A DNA stretch of 64,000 nucleotides from Lunularia cruciata (GCA_948567375.1 OX419760.1:30938001-31002000); one strand, 5' to 3'. Shown: positions 50,400-62,480, counted from the first letter of the stretch. The notes: generated by a model not told the origin, from the sequence alone. Numbers and translations are program-made.

Positions 50400-50650
50400 G
50401 TGTTAGCTTTTTGTAGTAAAGAAGAAGATAAAGTAGATAAGAAAGTGGAAATATTGAGAACAGAAGAAGAGGGGTTGTTTATTGGCCAGAGTGAGGGAGG
50501 AACGGCAAGAAGAAGAGAAGCAAGCAGGCAGAAGCAGTGAGACGGATGATGGTATGGCGGTGAGAGGCGGAGGAGGAAGAGATGAGATGAGTTGAAGGGA
50601 CAAGTTCAAGAGATCGAAAGTGCGGAAGAGAGCGGGGAGATTGAGAATAA
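50400..50650. other. Purine-rich tract at the island edge
   Basis: The plus strand is almost all A and G (AGAAGAAGAGG, GAGGCGGAGGAGGAAGAG). The minus strand has a 68-codon frame (50,403-50,609) starting MNLSLQLISS with a Ser/Leu/Pro-rich run that would look like a targeting peptide if translated. No downstream exon was found, so it is left as a composition feature marking the shift into the CpG-poor flank. Confidence 0.4.
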
Positions 50651-51829
50651 ACGATCAGGAATTAAAATATCTTTATCACATTTGATTCCAATGGATAGAA
50701 TTTTGTATTTGCTTTCGTAAAGTTTCAAATTTAGGCAAAGTCTATGGTTAAAAGGAGAATATTCCAATTCTTGTAGTACATATTCACGAATGTGTAATTC
50801 ATATCTTCTAATATACAGTTTGTATATTCAATTTGAACATTTATTTGGAAGCGCTAATAAGAGAATGTGTGTGATTTTGTCCTCAAAGTCTTGAACAATA
50901 CCTGAAAATTTTGTTTGTGAACATTATTTCAATTTTAAGTGCTAGATTTGCTTATTTAAACTTAATAACATAACCGCAACAACAAAAGATATGATGAGAT
51001 CAAAGTTCATATTATCTCTTAATTTGAAGTAAGGACGAGCAATGGTTCTTAATTTAAGACCTTGTTATTTTAGCCATTTTCACAAAAAAATTAAATATAA
51101 ATAAATTGTAAGCTATATTTTTTTCATACTTTTATTAAAGAAGATGAGAAGTTTTATCTACTTAATATAACTTGAGATAGGGATATATGTGATTTTGCAA
51201 TCAACGAAAACAAAGAAGAAAAGAGTAGATCATATAGAACATATATTTAATTTCCTTTATATATAAATTCATTTGATAGCATAATATAATCATAATTATT
51301 AATTTTAATTTTAGCTAAGACAAGTTAGAGCAAATGATCTCCTTGTTATCTATGCTAATGATCTGAATTTTACTACTTGTCTATTTTAACAATACTACCA
51401 TTTGGCATAATTGTACAATATAGAAGTTGCAAAAAATAAAGAGCATGGAACAATATAAAAAATTCTAACGTTTTATTCCAACTTAATATCATATAATATA
51501 ATTATAATATGTTAGCACATCTTGTGCTCTAAGTGAATTGTATGTACTAATGACTTGTACACATAGTCACATGCTTCTTAATGAAAGAATACCACCAAAA
51601 CTTGATAGTATGTATCCTTGTTAATTCTTCAAGGATGAGTTTAATTGTTTAACTTAATGTATTTAAACCTACTGATGGTAAATGCAATTGTGTGTAAAGA
51701 ATCTAAAAACTCCTATTGTATTTTTTTTCCAAAATTGAATTTTAAAGCACAAGATTCAACTCCAAAAGATAAGCATAAGTTGACACCAAGTCCTTGAGTT
51801 GTTGAATAGTAATCTTCTCAATCATTACA

Positions 51830-52860
51830 TCATTTGAATTTGACATCCTTCCTAAGAAATTGGAGAGTGCAACAATTGCATAATACTATATACATTGTCA
51901 ATACAAGCTAACCAGCCCATCGAATCCTTGAACATCATCCATTCTCTTGAAGTTGGCTCATTTATGAAAGCCTTGATCTTTGATCTTTATTTTGCTTGGA
52001 AGCCTTATGACCTAAATAGGTATTCAATCTTTCCTAAACTTGCATTTCAATTTCTTATATAAGACCTCACTTGCATAAGTATCATAGTATTTTCTAATAA
52101 GAAGGCATACTCCCTTTTTGTATAACTGTAGATGAAAATATCATCTAAAAAGAAAAAAATAAATTTATCTAGTAATCCATCAAGTATTGGATGTACCTAA
52201 TCTATAAGGATACTAAAGAATACAAGTGCATTGGTGTGGACAAAAAAGATCCATCTGTTAAAAGTCTCCGTACTTTGTATAGAATGTTAGCGTGGACAAA
52301 TTTCTTAATGCAATGTACCTACCTATAGATCTATTACAAAGATCTAACTTGATCAATTGATTTAGTTCCACCCTACAGCTTTAACAAGTCATCTATTTAA
52401 AGCAAGAACAAACATTTAGTTTCTTGTATAAGAACTTGAGATTGCATAAGTGTCATACTATTTTTTAATGGAAGTACAATTCTCTCTTTTTGTATAACTA
52501 TAGATGAAATATCATCTAAAAACAAAATAAGATATTTATCTTGTAATCCATCGAGTAATGATTTTATCTTTTCTAAAATAATACAAATGCATTGGTGAGG
52601 CAAAAAGTAAGGACAACTATTTTTTATTCTTTGTTTCTTTTATCCAAGGTAGTCAATCTAAAGTCAAATACTACCCTCTTTCTGTAGAATAAATAACATA
52701 AGTAGTTTCCAAGTGAGGTACCATACAAACAAAATCTTCTCTATAAACTCCATGAAGGTCTTCCAAAGTTCTTCTAGTTTCTATGGAGATCATAGATAGA
52801 TAAATATTTTAACTTTCTCCCTATTAGTATGAGGAGAAAATGTCTTGAAATCTGCTTAAA
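51830..52860 (-). pseudogene. Ty3/gypsy reverse transcriptase remnant, rearranged
   Basis: Minus-strand reading gives reverse transcriptase motifs in pieces. Near 52,640-52,720 a finger-like part appears (KEGS, IDY, then KKQRIKN, with stops). At 52,397-52,603 a palm part reads LLDGLQDKYLILFLDDIS with the LDD active-site motif. Below it, at about 52,385-51,830, a second palm begins with KLDL (about 52,345), continues to TKYGDF (about 52,270), then ILDGLLDKF and FLDDIFIYS (about 52,125-52,151), and runs toward a thumb-like part. Two LDD copies with recurring DNA between them (52,044-52,160 against 52,420-52,540) show a duplication or fusion of two partial copies. Stops and frameshifts make it non-functional. 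The order of motifs fits Ty3/gypsy pol. Confidence 0.75.
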
Positions 52861-52923
52861 ATAACCTCCTACAAAATTTCCTAAGTTGTGTTACAAGTCA
52901 AATATGTGACAAAGTAATATTTA

Positions 52924-53811
52924 GGGAAATTTACACAAACGCCCTTAACAAGTTGGGATTTATAGAAGTACTCCAAAATTTCTTTTTGTAAAAGTATCCT
53001 TGTTTGGTTGGGGGCAAGCTGGGTTATCCGATGGGTGGAGAGGATTAAAACCCCTCTCCAGCTATATCAATAAAACAAAATAAAGATTTTTTATTAAGAT
53101 GTGATAAGCTGTAAAAAGACAAAAAACGCATGTGCATGTGTTGAAGATCATCTGGAATGAGCTACACCTGTTTTGCACATGATTGAACTTTTAGCTCAAA
53201 ATGCACATTGATTGCATAGCGTTGTACCATTGCTCTAGGTCCCTTGCACTGTCATATCTTGTGCCTTGCACAAGGCTAATATTGGGTTGTTCAGATTTTA
53301 AGATGTCCAATCCAATTTTCCGTCTAGTACTTAATTCATCCATACTGCTCTTCAAAGACTTTGAGATGTCTTTTGCTTAGAGATTCCAAATAATTTTTTT
53401 TACCTTTCATCTTCAATTTATCCACTCTCGTACTCAAAGCATGTAAACCTAAACCAAAGTAATCTGTAATTACAAACGTTCTATTGAACAAGAGTACATT
53501 CAAGGATCCATGCTCGTTTTCACCGTGTAATAGCTCATGCGACAACAACCCTTTAAGTGCTTTATGACTTGATTGTTGCTACATTTTGCTAAGTAGACTC
53601 CAGAGATTTATAAGATCTATTTAATATGATGTATGCAAATGAAGTAAGTTGGACTGCAATGCAACATTTCTAGTTCATATTCTTTTTGCTTTTGGGTATG
53701 CAAGTTAATCCACCAACTTGCCTAAACCTGCCCCCCCCACCCAACTAACAATTCATTTTTTTAGGGATCCTTTTGTAATTTTCCAACTTGTTAGGGGCAT
53801 TTGTGTAAATT
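52924..53811. mobile_element. DNA transposon-like element with long TIRs
   Basis: The left end GGGAAATTTACACAAACGCC, continuing CTTAACAAGTTGG, is matched in reverse complement by the right end at 53,783-53,811 (CCAACTTGTTAGGGGCATTT, then GTGTAAATT). Weaker similarity runs inward about 90-110 bp on each side, including a G-rich block at about 53,009-53,024 against the C-rich block at 53,730-53,743. The ends resemble GGGAAA-type TIRs of plant Mutator-like elements. The interior has only a 70-codon minus frame (53,336-53,548) with no known domain, so the element is non-autonomous. A 9-bp target duplication is at best imperfect (AGTAATATT against AGTCAATTT). Confidence 0.7.
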
Positions 53812-54682
53812 AAGAGTCAATTTGTTATCACTCTTGATCTTGAATGCCTTCTACCTTGAATGAAAGAATTCTTAATAGACTAGTATGGACAAGATAAATC
53901 ATGTTAATGCAGCTAATCAAAATTATCCAAATTAAAAATTCATTTTTGAGTGCTAGAACTATCTAACATGAGCAAATGTAATGAATTAGTTTCTTTAGTG
54001 TACTATGTATAAGTTTTCTTACTTCTTAAATGTCCATATCCAGATAAGATTGATTATGTTTATTTTAATCTTCCACCTCATATCAGTCTTCATAATAATT
54101 TATTATAAGATATAAATATTTAATTCTATTAAATTATTTACTACATATAAGTAAATTTCCTATAAAATTTACTTATATTAGTATATTTAGCACAAATAAA
54201 ATGTATGAATAAATGATGGTTTAATTGAATACTAGTTTCTTGTTCAATAAAAAATAATATTTTCCTTATATCAAAATAGGATACATATCATAGAAAACTA
54301 CCATTTTTTCTGACCAATACTAATACATTAAATTTCATCAATATGAAGTAAATTCAAATGATCAACTACATGGCAATATAGTTATGCTCCATATATAGTC
54401 TCAATTGTATATTCATGATTAATTTTTCATAACTATTAATGTGATTTATTGAGTAGAAAGTGCTTTAAAAATTTTTGATATTTATCATGCAATATGTACT
54501 TGATTTGCTTGATCTTGTTCATAAGTCATCCATGCACTTTGCCATATAAATATGTTGAAGTGATATTGATTGCATTGATCAAGTATAAAACTATAATTAA
54601 TTATAAAATTTGTATATTTGAGTAGGAAATATTTAAAATTTCATCTTTTATAGAATTTATAATGTAACTAATAATTTTTTTC

Positions 54683-54722
54683 CAATAAAGATGTCAAACT
54701 AATGAGTTTGACATCTTTATTG
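54683..54722. repeat. Perfect 18-bp hairpin with 4-nt loop
   Basis: CAATAAAGATGTCAAACT (54,683-54,700), loop AATG, then its exact reverse complement AGTTTGACATCTTTATTG (54,705-54,722). There are no mismatches, although the surrounding DNA looks old and decayed. No gene is adjacent. Confidence 0.9.
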
Positions 54723-56199
54723 ACCAATTTATCTTAGAAAATAAATAATAAAATCATCTTTTAAATATGATCAAGTGTTTAATTTTATAGGATTTTTATG
54801 TTATATATATATTTGTAGATATAAAATATTATATGAATAATAAAAATTCCTTGCATTATTGGTTAGGTAGCAACGTAATGTTGATAAAATTTGTAAGAAT
54901 TGGTTGGTCCCATAAGGATACAAGTTGAAAGTGGCTAAAACTGAGATAAAGTGTCACCAAGATGGCAATGTATTTTTTTGTATTTAAACTCTTGGGCAAA
55001 GTCATTCTTGAAAGAGGATAGAGCCACCACCTTTGGCACACTATGAAAAGAAAAAATCACCAAAAATCATACTCACTATTTAATCTGAAGGATTTCTAAA
55101 TATGATGATTCATTTGTATTAGAGGTCACTTTGCCTTGAATTCTCCTATCACACACTTAATATAACCACTTCTAGACTAATGTTGTTGAATCACTAGGGC
55201 AATTGGAGTACTTCATTTTGCATTACAAGCTTGGTAAGCTTATGAGATCAACTTGACTATGAGGTACTACACAATATATCTTAGAATGCACATACAAAGC
55301 AGACGTAGGAATTCCAAGGGTCCTATCATCTATGATTGTGAGCAATGTTCTCCCTTCCCATAAGGCACTATATCATAGTAGTCTCAAGTGAATATGCTGC
55401 TCAATCTTACATGAAAATGTTACTTTAAGATACTATAGGTGTTAGGTAGCTTATCACCGTATTATTCTTGACCTCTTTAGAGCTCCTAGAGTTGCATACT
55501 CTAGTTCCACATGAATGATTCTCCTCACTCAAGTGCTCATACATCAAGATTCCTCACTCCCGCTTAATTAAACATACAATCACTCAAACAAAGTGCAGAC
55601 TAATACACATACATTGATTCAAGAGTCTTTATTGTTGTGGTACCTTCATTTTGGGAAAGTTTCTATTTTTGGTCCTTTTTCCTTTATTTTGTAGGTAGAA
55701 ATGTAAGGAACCAGTAGAATAAGAAGCAAAGCAAGTCATTTGGGAAAAACCAACCACGTGGATGGAAGAAGTCTGCATAAGGGAATCCTCCCTTAGAACA
55801 AATGGAATCTCACTTTGAGTGACTAATAAGGCCTTTATTGCAAGTGACACATGATAGCTTTACTCCAAGAGAATGGAGTTTTAATCATTTGTAGTATAGA
55901 TCTCACTACAAATACCTTTTTTCTTGGGAAGAGCAATCATTTACTTGCAATGAGAGAATACTAGGCCCAAAGATTTTCTAAATCAAGGAGTTGTAAATTT
56001 TGATTGAATGTACTTCTTGCTGGAATCAAGTGCCACCGTCATACATTGACATCAATAAAAATCTTGCTTGAGATTGAGATGGGTGTTCAATTTGCATGAT
56101 TAGGGTTGAGATACAAGTCAAGAATGTCTACAACTAGGAAGACAAAATTTACCCACCATTGGAATGGTTTAAGTGCCTTGCTGAATGAGGCGGTGCAAA
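54723..56199. other. No gene seen
   Basis: AT-rich, CpG-poor sequence with only short frames (for example 54,856-55,041 and 55,629-55,850 on the minus strand) and no recognisable motif. Probably more transposon debris. Confidence 0.4.
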
Positions 56200-57410
56200 G
56201 GCTATAGGTTGAGGTCATTCCGCTTGAAGAAGCTCTAACATTGGTGATTGTTGAAGAGTTTTGGACACCAAGAAAGAAGAGTGAAAGCTCAAGAAGAAAG
56301 TGCGGATCTCTTTGGGAATTGAGTGTACTTAGCAAGTGTAGAGAACCTAATGCCTTAACAAGGAGGATGAATGCAACAAAGAGGAGTTCTCTCAACTCGA
56401 GGAACACCTCTATCAACCATTGGGAGATGGAGGTAGAAAGAGTGATGGTAGAGAAATTTAACTTGACCTTCCTTCTTTGGAAATGGGAATGAATTTTGGA
56501 CCTATATCAAAATCAAAGGGATGAAGCAAGTATTTCTTGGCTAGTTTTGGATAAATCTGTGATAATGGATAGAGGCTCACTAGAGACAAGTGTTGGGGAA
56601 GGATATTGGACCTAAGGATGGTATCATGATGGAAATAAGCTTTGGAATGTCAAGCCAACCCATGCAAGACCAGATTGATGACTCCTTTGTTATCAAGAGG
56701 AAGCATTTGAATGGATGGAATACACACAACTATAAGGACCTTGCCTATAGATCTCTTGTAGGAGCTTTCATGAAGATCTGCAAACCTCAATGAACAACTT
56801 ACCTCTCAAATGCTAAGCAACCTTCTTCAAACATGTCTTCTCTACAACTCCCATCAATTAGGAAAATATTTTCACTTGACACCTCATCAAATTGTTCAAA
56901 ACCTTTGAAAGACCCAAAGCACATTATGTGATGCCAATTGTAATTCACTTCTATATTGGTACAAATTTAATGACAAACAAAGAGAAGTGCATGTTTCCAA
57001 GTCACTATTATCCAAATGCCTACTTATTGTTAGATGCAAAGGGTATGAAAGAGATGAAGAAGATGCAACATGGGAATGCTCTATTTGCAAAGAATATAGC
57101 AATTACAAGGCACCCAATAGGTCCAAAGGGAAGCAAATAAGAAAATCTTTCTTACCTTCCAAGAAAATGCCTCCAAGATTGGCAACCAATAAGCACATTG
57201 ATACCATCATAGAATCAGATGAAGAGGAAGAAGAAGCAATATAAGAAATCAAAGAAGATGCATCAACCAAATCTGAAGAAGAGGAGGGATTTGAGAAGGT
57301 CTTTGAAACCGAGTTAAAAGACCAAAAATAGATGCATTGTCCAAAGAAGAAGAGGGGGCCAAGAAGTGCAAGTGTTGGAAGTACTAGAGCAACCCACTCC
57401 ATTTGTAACA
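56200..57410 (+). pseudogene. Unrecognised repeated ORF, copy A (decayed)
   Basis: Plus-strand frames with stops and shifts. Near 56,720-56,800 the frame reads NYKDLAYRSLVGAFMKICKP, followed by TTYLSN. Near 56,950-57,030 it reads IHFYIGTNLMTNKEK and SHYYPNAYLL. The same blocks recur in the same order at 61,320-61,620 (copy B), so this was once one protein-coding family. The end (57,140-57,300) is Lys-rich, then very acidic (ESDEEEEEAI). I do not recognise the family; gag-like or other transposon-encoded proteins are possible. Its repetition inside retroelement debris suggests a mobile element origin. Confidence 0.5.
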
Positions 57411-58599
57411 AGATGAATTAATAGATAAGTTAATAGAGGCTAACAAGTTAGCAAATAGGCCAAAAGTAGCCAAGTACTCTAACAATGTTTTAAAAGCATC
57501 TAGGAAACTTCTTATTACCTTCCATATATCAAATAATGTGTATGAAAAGTAGAAAACTTCTAGAAGGAAGTTTCTTAGGAAGCTTCTTGGCTAGTTTAGC
57601 CTGCACACTAAGTAGATGGCTCTTAGGGAGAAGCTTCTTTGGAAACTTTCTAATTAGTTTAGCTTGCCCTCCAAGATAGTGGTTCCTAATAGGAAGCCTC
57701 CTTGGTAATTTGTCAAGAACCTCCTATATTTCCTAAAAATAAAAAGCCAAGCTCATGCTAGGCATTTGGAGTTTCTCTCATTCAAGAGTCCATTGTGATT
57801 TTCCACTCTAGTCTTCCATTCTCCTATTTCTCTCCTAGGTCTTTTATATTAATATCAAAGTAGGAGTGGGATGGATAGAATTTATAGATCACCAAACTCA
57901 TTTCTCCCAACTATTGGGATTTTTGTGTTCTACCCAAGTATCATTTCATGCAATTCATCCTTTCACACTTTGGACAGAATTTTCTGATCACCTTGTTTGA
58001 TGAACTATTGATAATTTTGATTGTAATTTATGGAGAGTGGTGGACATGTTGCATCTATGTGTTAACTTAGATAACTTCAAGTAGTTTGATAAAGTAGTAG
58101 CTATGTCAATGATGTCCAAATTTATCATTACTATGCATCAACAAATTGAGCACCTTACTTGATTGTTGGAAGAGAGAAATCATCAATGATAAGAGCATAT
58201 AGAGAGAGCACCATTTCAAGAAGAAGAAGAAGAATAAATCCAAAGCCTAAAGTATTTGAAGGCAAGAATCTACCAATGTAATGGAGAATTTTGTGTTTTA
58301 TTGCAAACATTATTTTGAAGCTACAAATTTATAGTGCTCCTATTTATTCAACATTTGCTTTTGTTGATCATATCAAGCTTAAGTGCTAGAGAACTACTAG
58401 GAATGATGGAATTACTTGGAAAAGTGCCTCCAATGAAAAGGTAATTAGAGGAATGACCCTCACAAGCTAGGATGGGAGAAGCACTTGGAGGGATGTAGGA
58501 TAATCCCAAGTACTTGTAGGCTAGCCTACTTGCAACCAGACCTTGGTTCTAAATAGGAGTTGGCATTGTAGTTCTCCATTTTGTTGCTTCTTGTGGGGC
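57411..58599. other. No gene seen
   Basis: CpG-poor sequence with short locally recurring words around 57,500-57,720 (GGAAGTTTCTTAGGAAGCTT, AGAAGCTTCTTTGG, AGGAAGCCTCCTTGG). These look like remnants of a small tandem or LTR-like repeat. No coding frame is convincing. Confidence 0.35.
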
Positions 58600-59826
58600 T
58601 TGTATACATGCATGAAGGTTGCAAAGGCTTAGGTGCACATGGTGTGTGTTGGAGCACTAGCTTTAGCTGGGTTGGGAGTTTCCCATTTGATGGGAGGCCC
58701 TTGTATATCGGCCAAAGTATGGTGCTCCACCGTCACCTGTCATGATGATGTGCTCATAGAACATTGGATCATTAGCAGGGCATATCAAGCCCAAACTCAG
58801 TTTAAGAATGGCCAAGGGTGCATTGTGACTAGTGGATGTAGTATTAAATTGGAAGATGTGAGGAAATCTCAATGGCAAATAGTTAAAGTCAGGTCTCATA
58901 GGAGTGAAAATAATATCTATGCTTGCATGTAGGTCAATGAGGTAACAAGATGCTACTAGTGGCACTCCTCCTCTGGTGCTCCATTTGGAACCATGTGTTT
59001 GTGTTATAAGTGGTGCTTTCCACTAAAAAGGTGCGTCTCAAAATATTATGTTTTGAAGCCTTGAAATCTTCTCAAAAAAGGATGAGATTGAGAGGGAGGC
59101 TCAAAGCCCTCTCTCTCTCACAATTATTGTGCATGCACAAGCCAAAATATTTCTACAATGGAAGGTGTGTTTTTTCTTGTCTGAGGCTCAAGTTCTCCAT
59201 GCAAGTGATGATAGATGACATTCAACTCCTTGACCCGGCCAAGTGGTCAAGTAAACCAAGTAGGTTCTTCCTATAGTTGGCTATGAACTTGGATTGGCAT
59301 TTGGGCCCTACTTAGGCAGCCCCGTGGAGCTCAAGACTAAGTTCTCAATGTGCCATGGATGCAAGCAAAGTGTGTAGTAAGTAGTATAGGCCTTTCTCTT
59401 GGAGCTGGCCTGATTGAGCACTCTTGGATGATTTCAATTGAGATGTTTTTGTGATGAGAGGCAGCACTACATTCCAAAGGATATTAACTGGAGGAAAGCG
59501 CTGGCTTTAGGGAACAAGACTTTATCCACTATGGTGGCGGTGCTCATCTCTCAACCATTGTGACAATGTGAGTGCGGTCTTTGGACCCTCCATCTTGTGA
59601 GGATCAAAAGAGGTGCAAAGGAAGTGCACGTGAACCTAGAGCAAGTGTTTTTTTGTCATTTGAATAGAGCTTGTTGGAACTTGGGCATGTCTTGAGCAAC
59701 ACACTCTCAAGTTTCAAGTATTTTTTTAGGCCCTATGGGGCTCCATAAGATGGGCTCCCAAAGAGACGGCCGGGTTGCAAATTTGGGTTTGCATAAGGCC
59801 TTGTGGGAGGCCTCACGAAGGTTGGT
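58600..59826 (+). other. Possible decayed rDNA spacer upstream of 18S relic
   Basis: This stretch directly precedes the 18S fragment in transcript sense and is somewhat richer in G and C than its surroundings (for example AGAGACGGCCGGG near 59,761 and GGCCTTGTGGGAGGCCTCAC near 59,799). In intact rDNA the external transcribed spacer sits here. Spacers evolve too fast for me to confirm this by eye, and the frames at 58,633-58,932 and 59,010-59,276 are not recognised. Confidence 0.3.
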
Positions 59827-60253
59827 TACCTCGTTGATCCTACCAGTAGTTACATGTCTCAAAGATTAAGCCATGCATATGTAAGTATAAACACTTTTGT
59901 ATTCTGAAATTGCAAATGGCTCATTAATTCAGTTATAGTTTCTTTGATGGTACTTTGCTACTTTGATAACCATAGTAATTCTAGAGCTAATATATTCACC
60001 AACTCCCAACTTCTGGAAGGGATGTATTTATTTGATAAAAAGACCAAGACTGGCTTGCTTTGTGTTTTGGTGATTCATGATAACTCAAAAACTTGCATGG
60101 CCTTAGTTTTGGCAAATTTTCATTCAAATTTCTGCCCTATCAACTTTGACGGTAGGATAGGGGTCTATTGTGGTGGTAATGGGTGAAAAAAAATTAGGGT
60201 TCAATTTCAAAGAGGAAGCTTGAGAAATGGCTACCACATCTGAACAAGTAGCA
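59827..60253 (+). pseudogene. 18S rRNA 5'-end fragment, CpG-decayed
   Basis: About 427 bases collinear with the first 430 or so of plant 18S rRNA. Landmarks in order: GTTGATCCTACCAGTAG, TCTCAAAGATTAAGCCATGC, AATGGCTCATTAA, GTAATTCTAGAGCTAATA, ACTTCTGGAAGGGATG, GATTCATGATAACTC, TTTCTGCCCTATCAACTTTG and GCTACCACATC. It stops abruptly, so about 1.4 kb of 18S is missing. Many differences from the usual plant sequence are CpG to TpG or CpA: ACCGTAG has become ACCATAG, AAACGGC has become AAATGGC, and TTCGATTCCGG has become TTCAATTTCAA. A few bases after CAGTAGT are deleted. It is an old methylated relic, not a working rRNA gene. Confidence 0.95.
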
Positions 60254-61319
60254 CTTGAGTGATGTAGAATAATCTCAAATAATGACAAGAAGAATGAGTT
60301 AGAGGGTACATGGGTTGCATGGCCATTTGTCAAGGTGGCAAGCAAAGTTGCATCATAAAGGAGATGAGAAGCACGTGGAGATATATAGAATGATCTTGAG
60401 TGCATACGGATGGAATATCACTCAAAGTGTTGAGGGATCATCTAGAGTGCTTGCATGAGATGCAACACTCAGAGTGCCAGTAGGTAAGGCATACATGCCC
60501 AAGTGCCAAGTGCCACCATGGTACTATGATTGAAGTGCCACCATAATTTGAACTTGCCACCAACAGCAATCGCATCCAAGGATTGTTACCTACAAGATAA
60601 CCATTGGCACTCAATGCACAAGTGTGGTGTGGGAGAAAGTGGTTGGAAACCAGATTTTCAACATGTGAGAGAGTGACTTTGCACTTAGGACAACATGCAA
60701 AGGCCTTGCTTGCTTGATGGAAAGTGCCTACCTACTTTATAACCGCCAAAGTGCTGAGGAATGACCAGGATTTGGGTGTATAAATTGAAGTGGTTGACCA
60801 ACAATGGCACTTTTTGCAAATTTTTGTGAAGAAATGAGTACTGAAAGTCATTTTGAGAGTGACACTTGGTGCAATCTCAAGTACTCAGAGTGAAGTGAAG
60901 CACTCAATGTAGTAGACAATAACTTGTAGTAGCCTTTTGTGTGCAGGAACCATGGTAGTCATTCCAAAGACTTACAAGAAGGCACTTGAGGCCACCCTTT
61001 GATCCATTGTTGTGAATATATGGGTAGTATACTATAGACATGATTAGAAGTAAGCACTTGGGATTCTTACTCTTGAATTGGGAGTTATCTGACTTTCATA
61101 TAATCCATAAGTTTTAGAGGCAAGCAAGAGAAAAATTCAAGGGGAATGAGGAGGTACCACATTGAACTGTATGAAGGACCATTGGTGAATGGTACTTGGC
61201 CTAGATGTTGGGTTGCAGAAACCATGACTATAGACAATAATTTGTAGACAAGGAGCTAACCACTTAAGTCAAGAGTCACTTTAACAGCAAGCATTCTAAG
61301 AACAATGGATGTAGTGTAG
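60254..61319. other. CACTT/AGTG-word-rich spacer
   Basis: Words such as AGTGCCAC, CACTTGG, CACTCAGAGTG and CACTTGAG recur irregularly (for example near 60,468-60,545 and 60,860-60,910). No clean tandem unit or coding frame is visible. It separates the rRNA relic from copy B of the unrecognised ORF. Confidence 0.35.
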
Positions 61320-62480
61320 CCAATTACAAGGACCTTGTACAAAGAGCCATTGTAGAAGTAATTATGAAGCCCTTCAAATAGAAACAAACCACCTACTTGA
61401 CCAATGACCATGCAATGTTGCTTGATTACATGTATTCAAGAGACCCAATATATTGGATAGAGATTTTTGGGAAGTAGTGCAAGCTCCTACACCAAGACTT
61501 TGAAGACAAAGGAAGAGCCACATATATTTCTCCTTTTGCAATGCATTACTACATGGGGAAGAATTTTCTAACAAAGAAAGAAAGGAAGAGGTTCACTACA
61601 CATTTTCATCTTGCAAGTTATTTTGAAGTGAAACCTCAAAGACCTACAAAGATTGCCAAGCATTAGCTAGTTGATGCAAAGTTTGCAAAGATATGCTAAT
61701 TCATGCATATAGATGAAGAATTGGCCTTGCCAAAGGATCCAAAGAGGAAGAATGCCACCCCAAAGAAAAAAGCCACTTCCTCCAACAAAGAAGTCAAACA
61801 TAAGTGCTCATATTGTTGAAGTGTACTCTTCAAATGATGAGGCTAATGACACTAAAGATGGATGAAAATGGGGACAAAGAGGAGCAAGGATCCTTCATTC
61901 TGCAAGGTTCAATCTCCACTTTAGGAGACAAAAAAGAAGGAGAAGAAACCTAGGAAGATGCCTAATTTTCTCCCCAAGTGTAGGACCAAAAAATGGACAG
62001 GGGCCTTGCAGATGAAGAAGAGCACATGATGGAGGAAGTAGGGGTGCCCAAGCAAGCACCACTGAATTTGGATATGTAGGAAGAAGAAGCTATAATAGAG
62101 ATGCAAGATTAGGCAGAGTGCTCAAAGGACCAGCAACTTTGGCCAAGAAGAGAAGATGAGGCCAAGGATTGCAAAAAAGGAAGAAGATCAAATCATTGAA
62201 AATGTTGAAGAAGAGAAGAAGGTTGACATTGTAGCTAATCTTCTTGAGGTTGCAACTAAAGAGCAGATCAAAATGTAAGAGGCACCCACAAGTTCCAAGT
62301 CAGTGCAAGTGCAAGAAGGCTCAAGCTTTATCGAAGTATGCCAGACCTTCTTGTTGGAGATAGCTAGGTATCAAGTCCAAACAAACCAACTCGTTAGATA
62401 CCTAAGAAGTGAACAAAGTCCTTCACCCCTAGGTCCACCCAAGTCCAAGGCAGTTCCCTTAGAGGAAGTCCTTTGGTAAG
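61320..62480 (+). pseudogene. Unrecognised repeated ORF, copy B (decayed)
   Basis: The plus strand reads NYKDLVQRAIVEVIMKPFK, then TTYLTNDHAMLLDYMYSRDP, then MHYYMGKNFLTKKERKRF, interrupted by a few stops. These blocks match copy A (56,200-57,410) in order and spacing. Next comes a Lys-rich part (LPKDPKRKNATPKKKA), then from about 62,160 an acidic, helical segment (ENVEEEKKVDIVANLLEVA) and a Ser/Pro end (SEQSPSPLGPPKSK) at about 62,440. There is no catalytic motif I recognise. A basic-then-acidic tail after a conserved head is seen in some transposon-encoded structural proteins, but that is only an analogy. Confidence 0.5.

Noticed and set aside
58455-58500. CTAGGATGGGAGAAGC resembling part of 5S rRNA
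   Set aside because: Only about ten bases match and the rest of 5S rRNA is absent.
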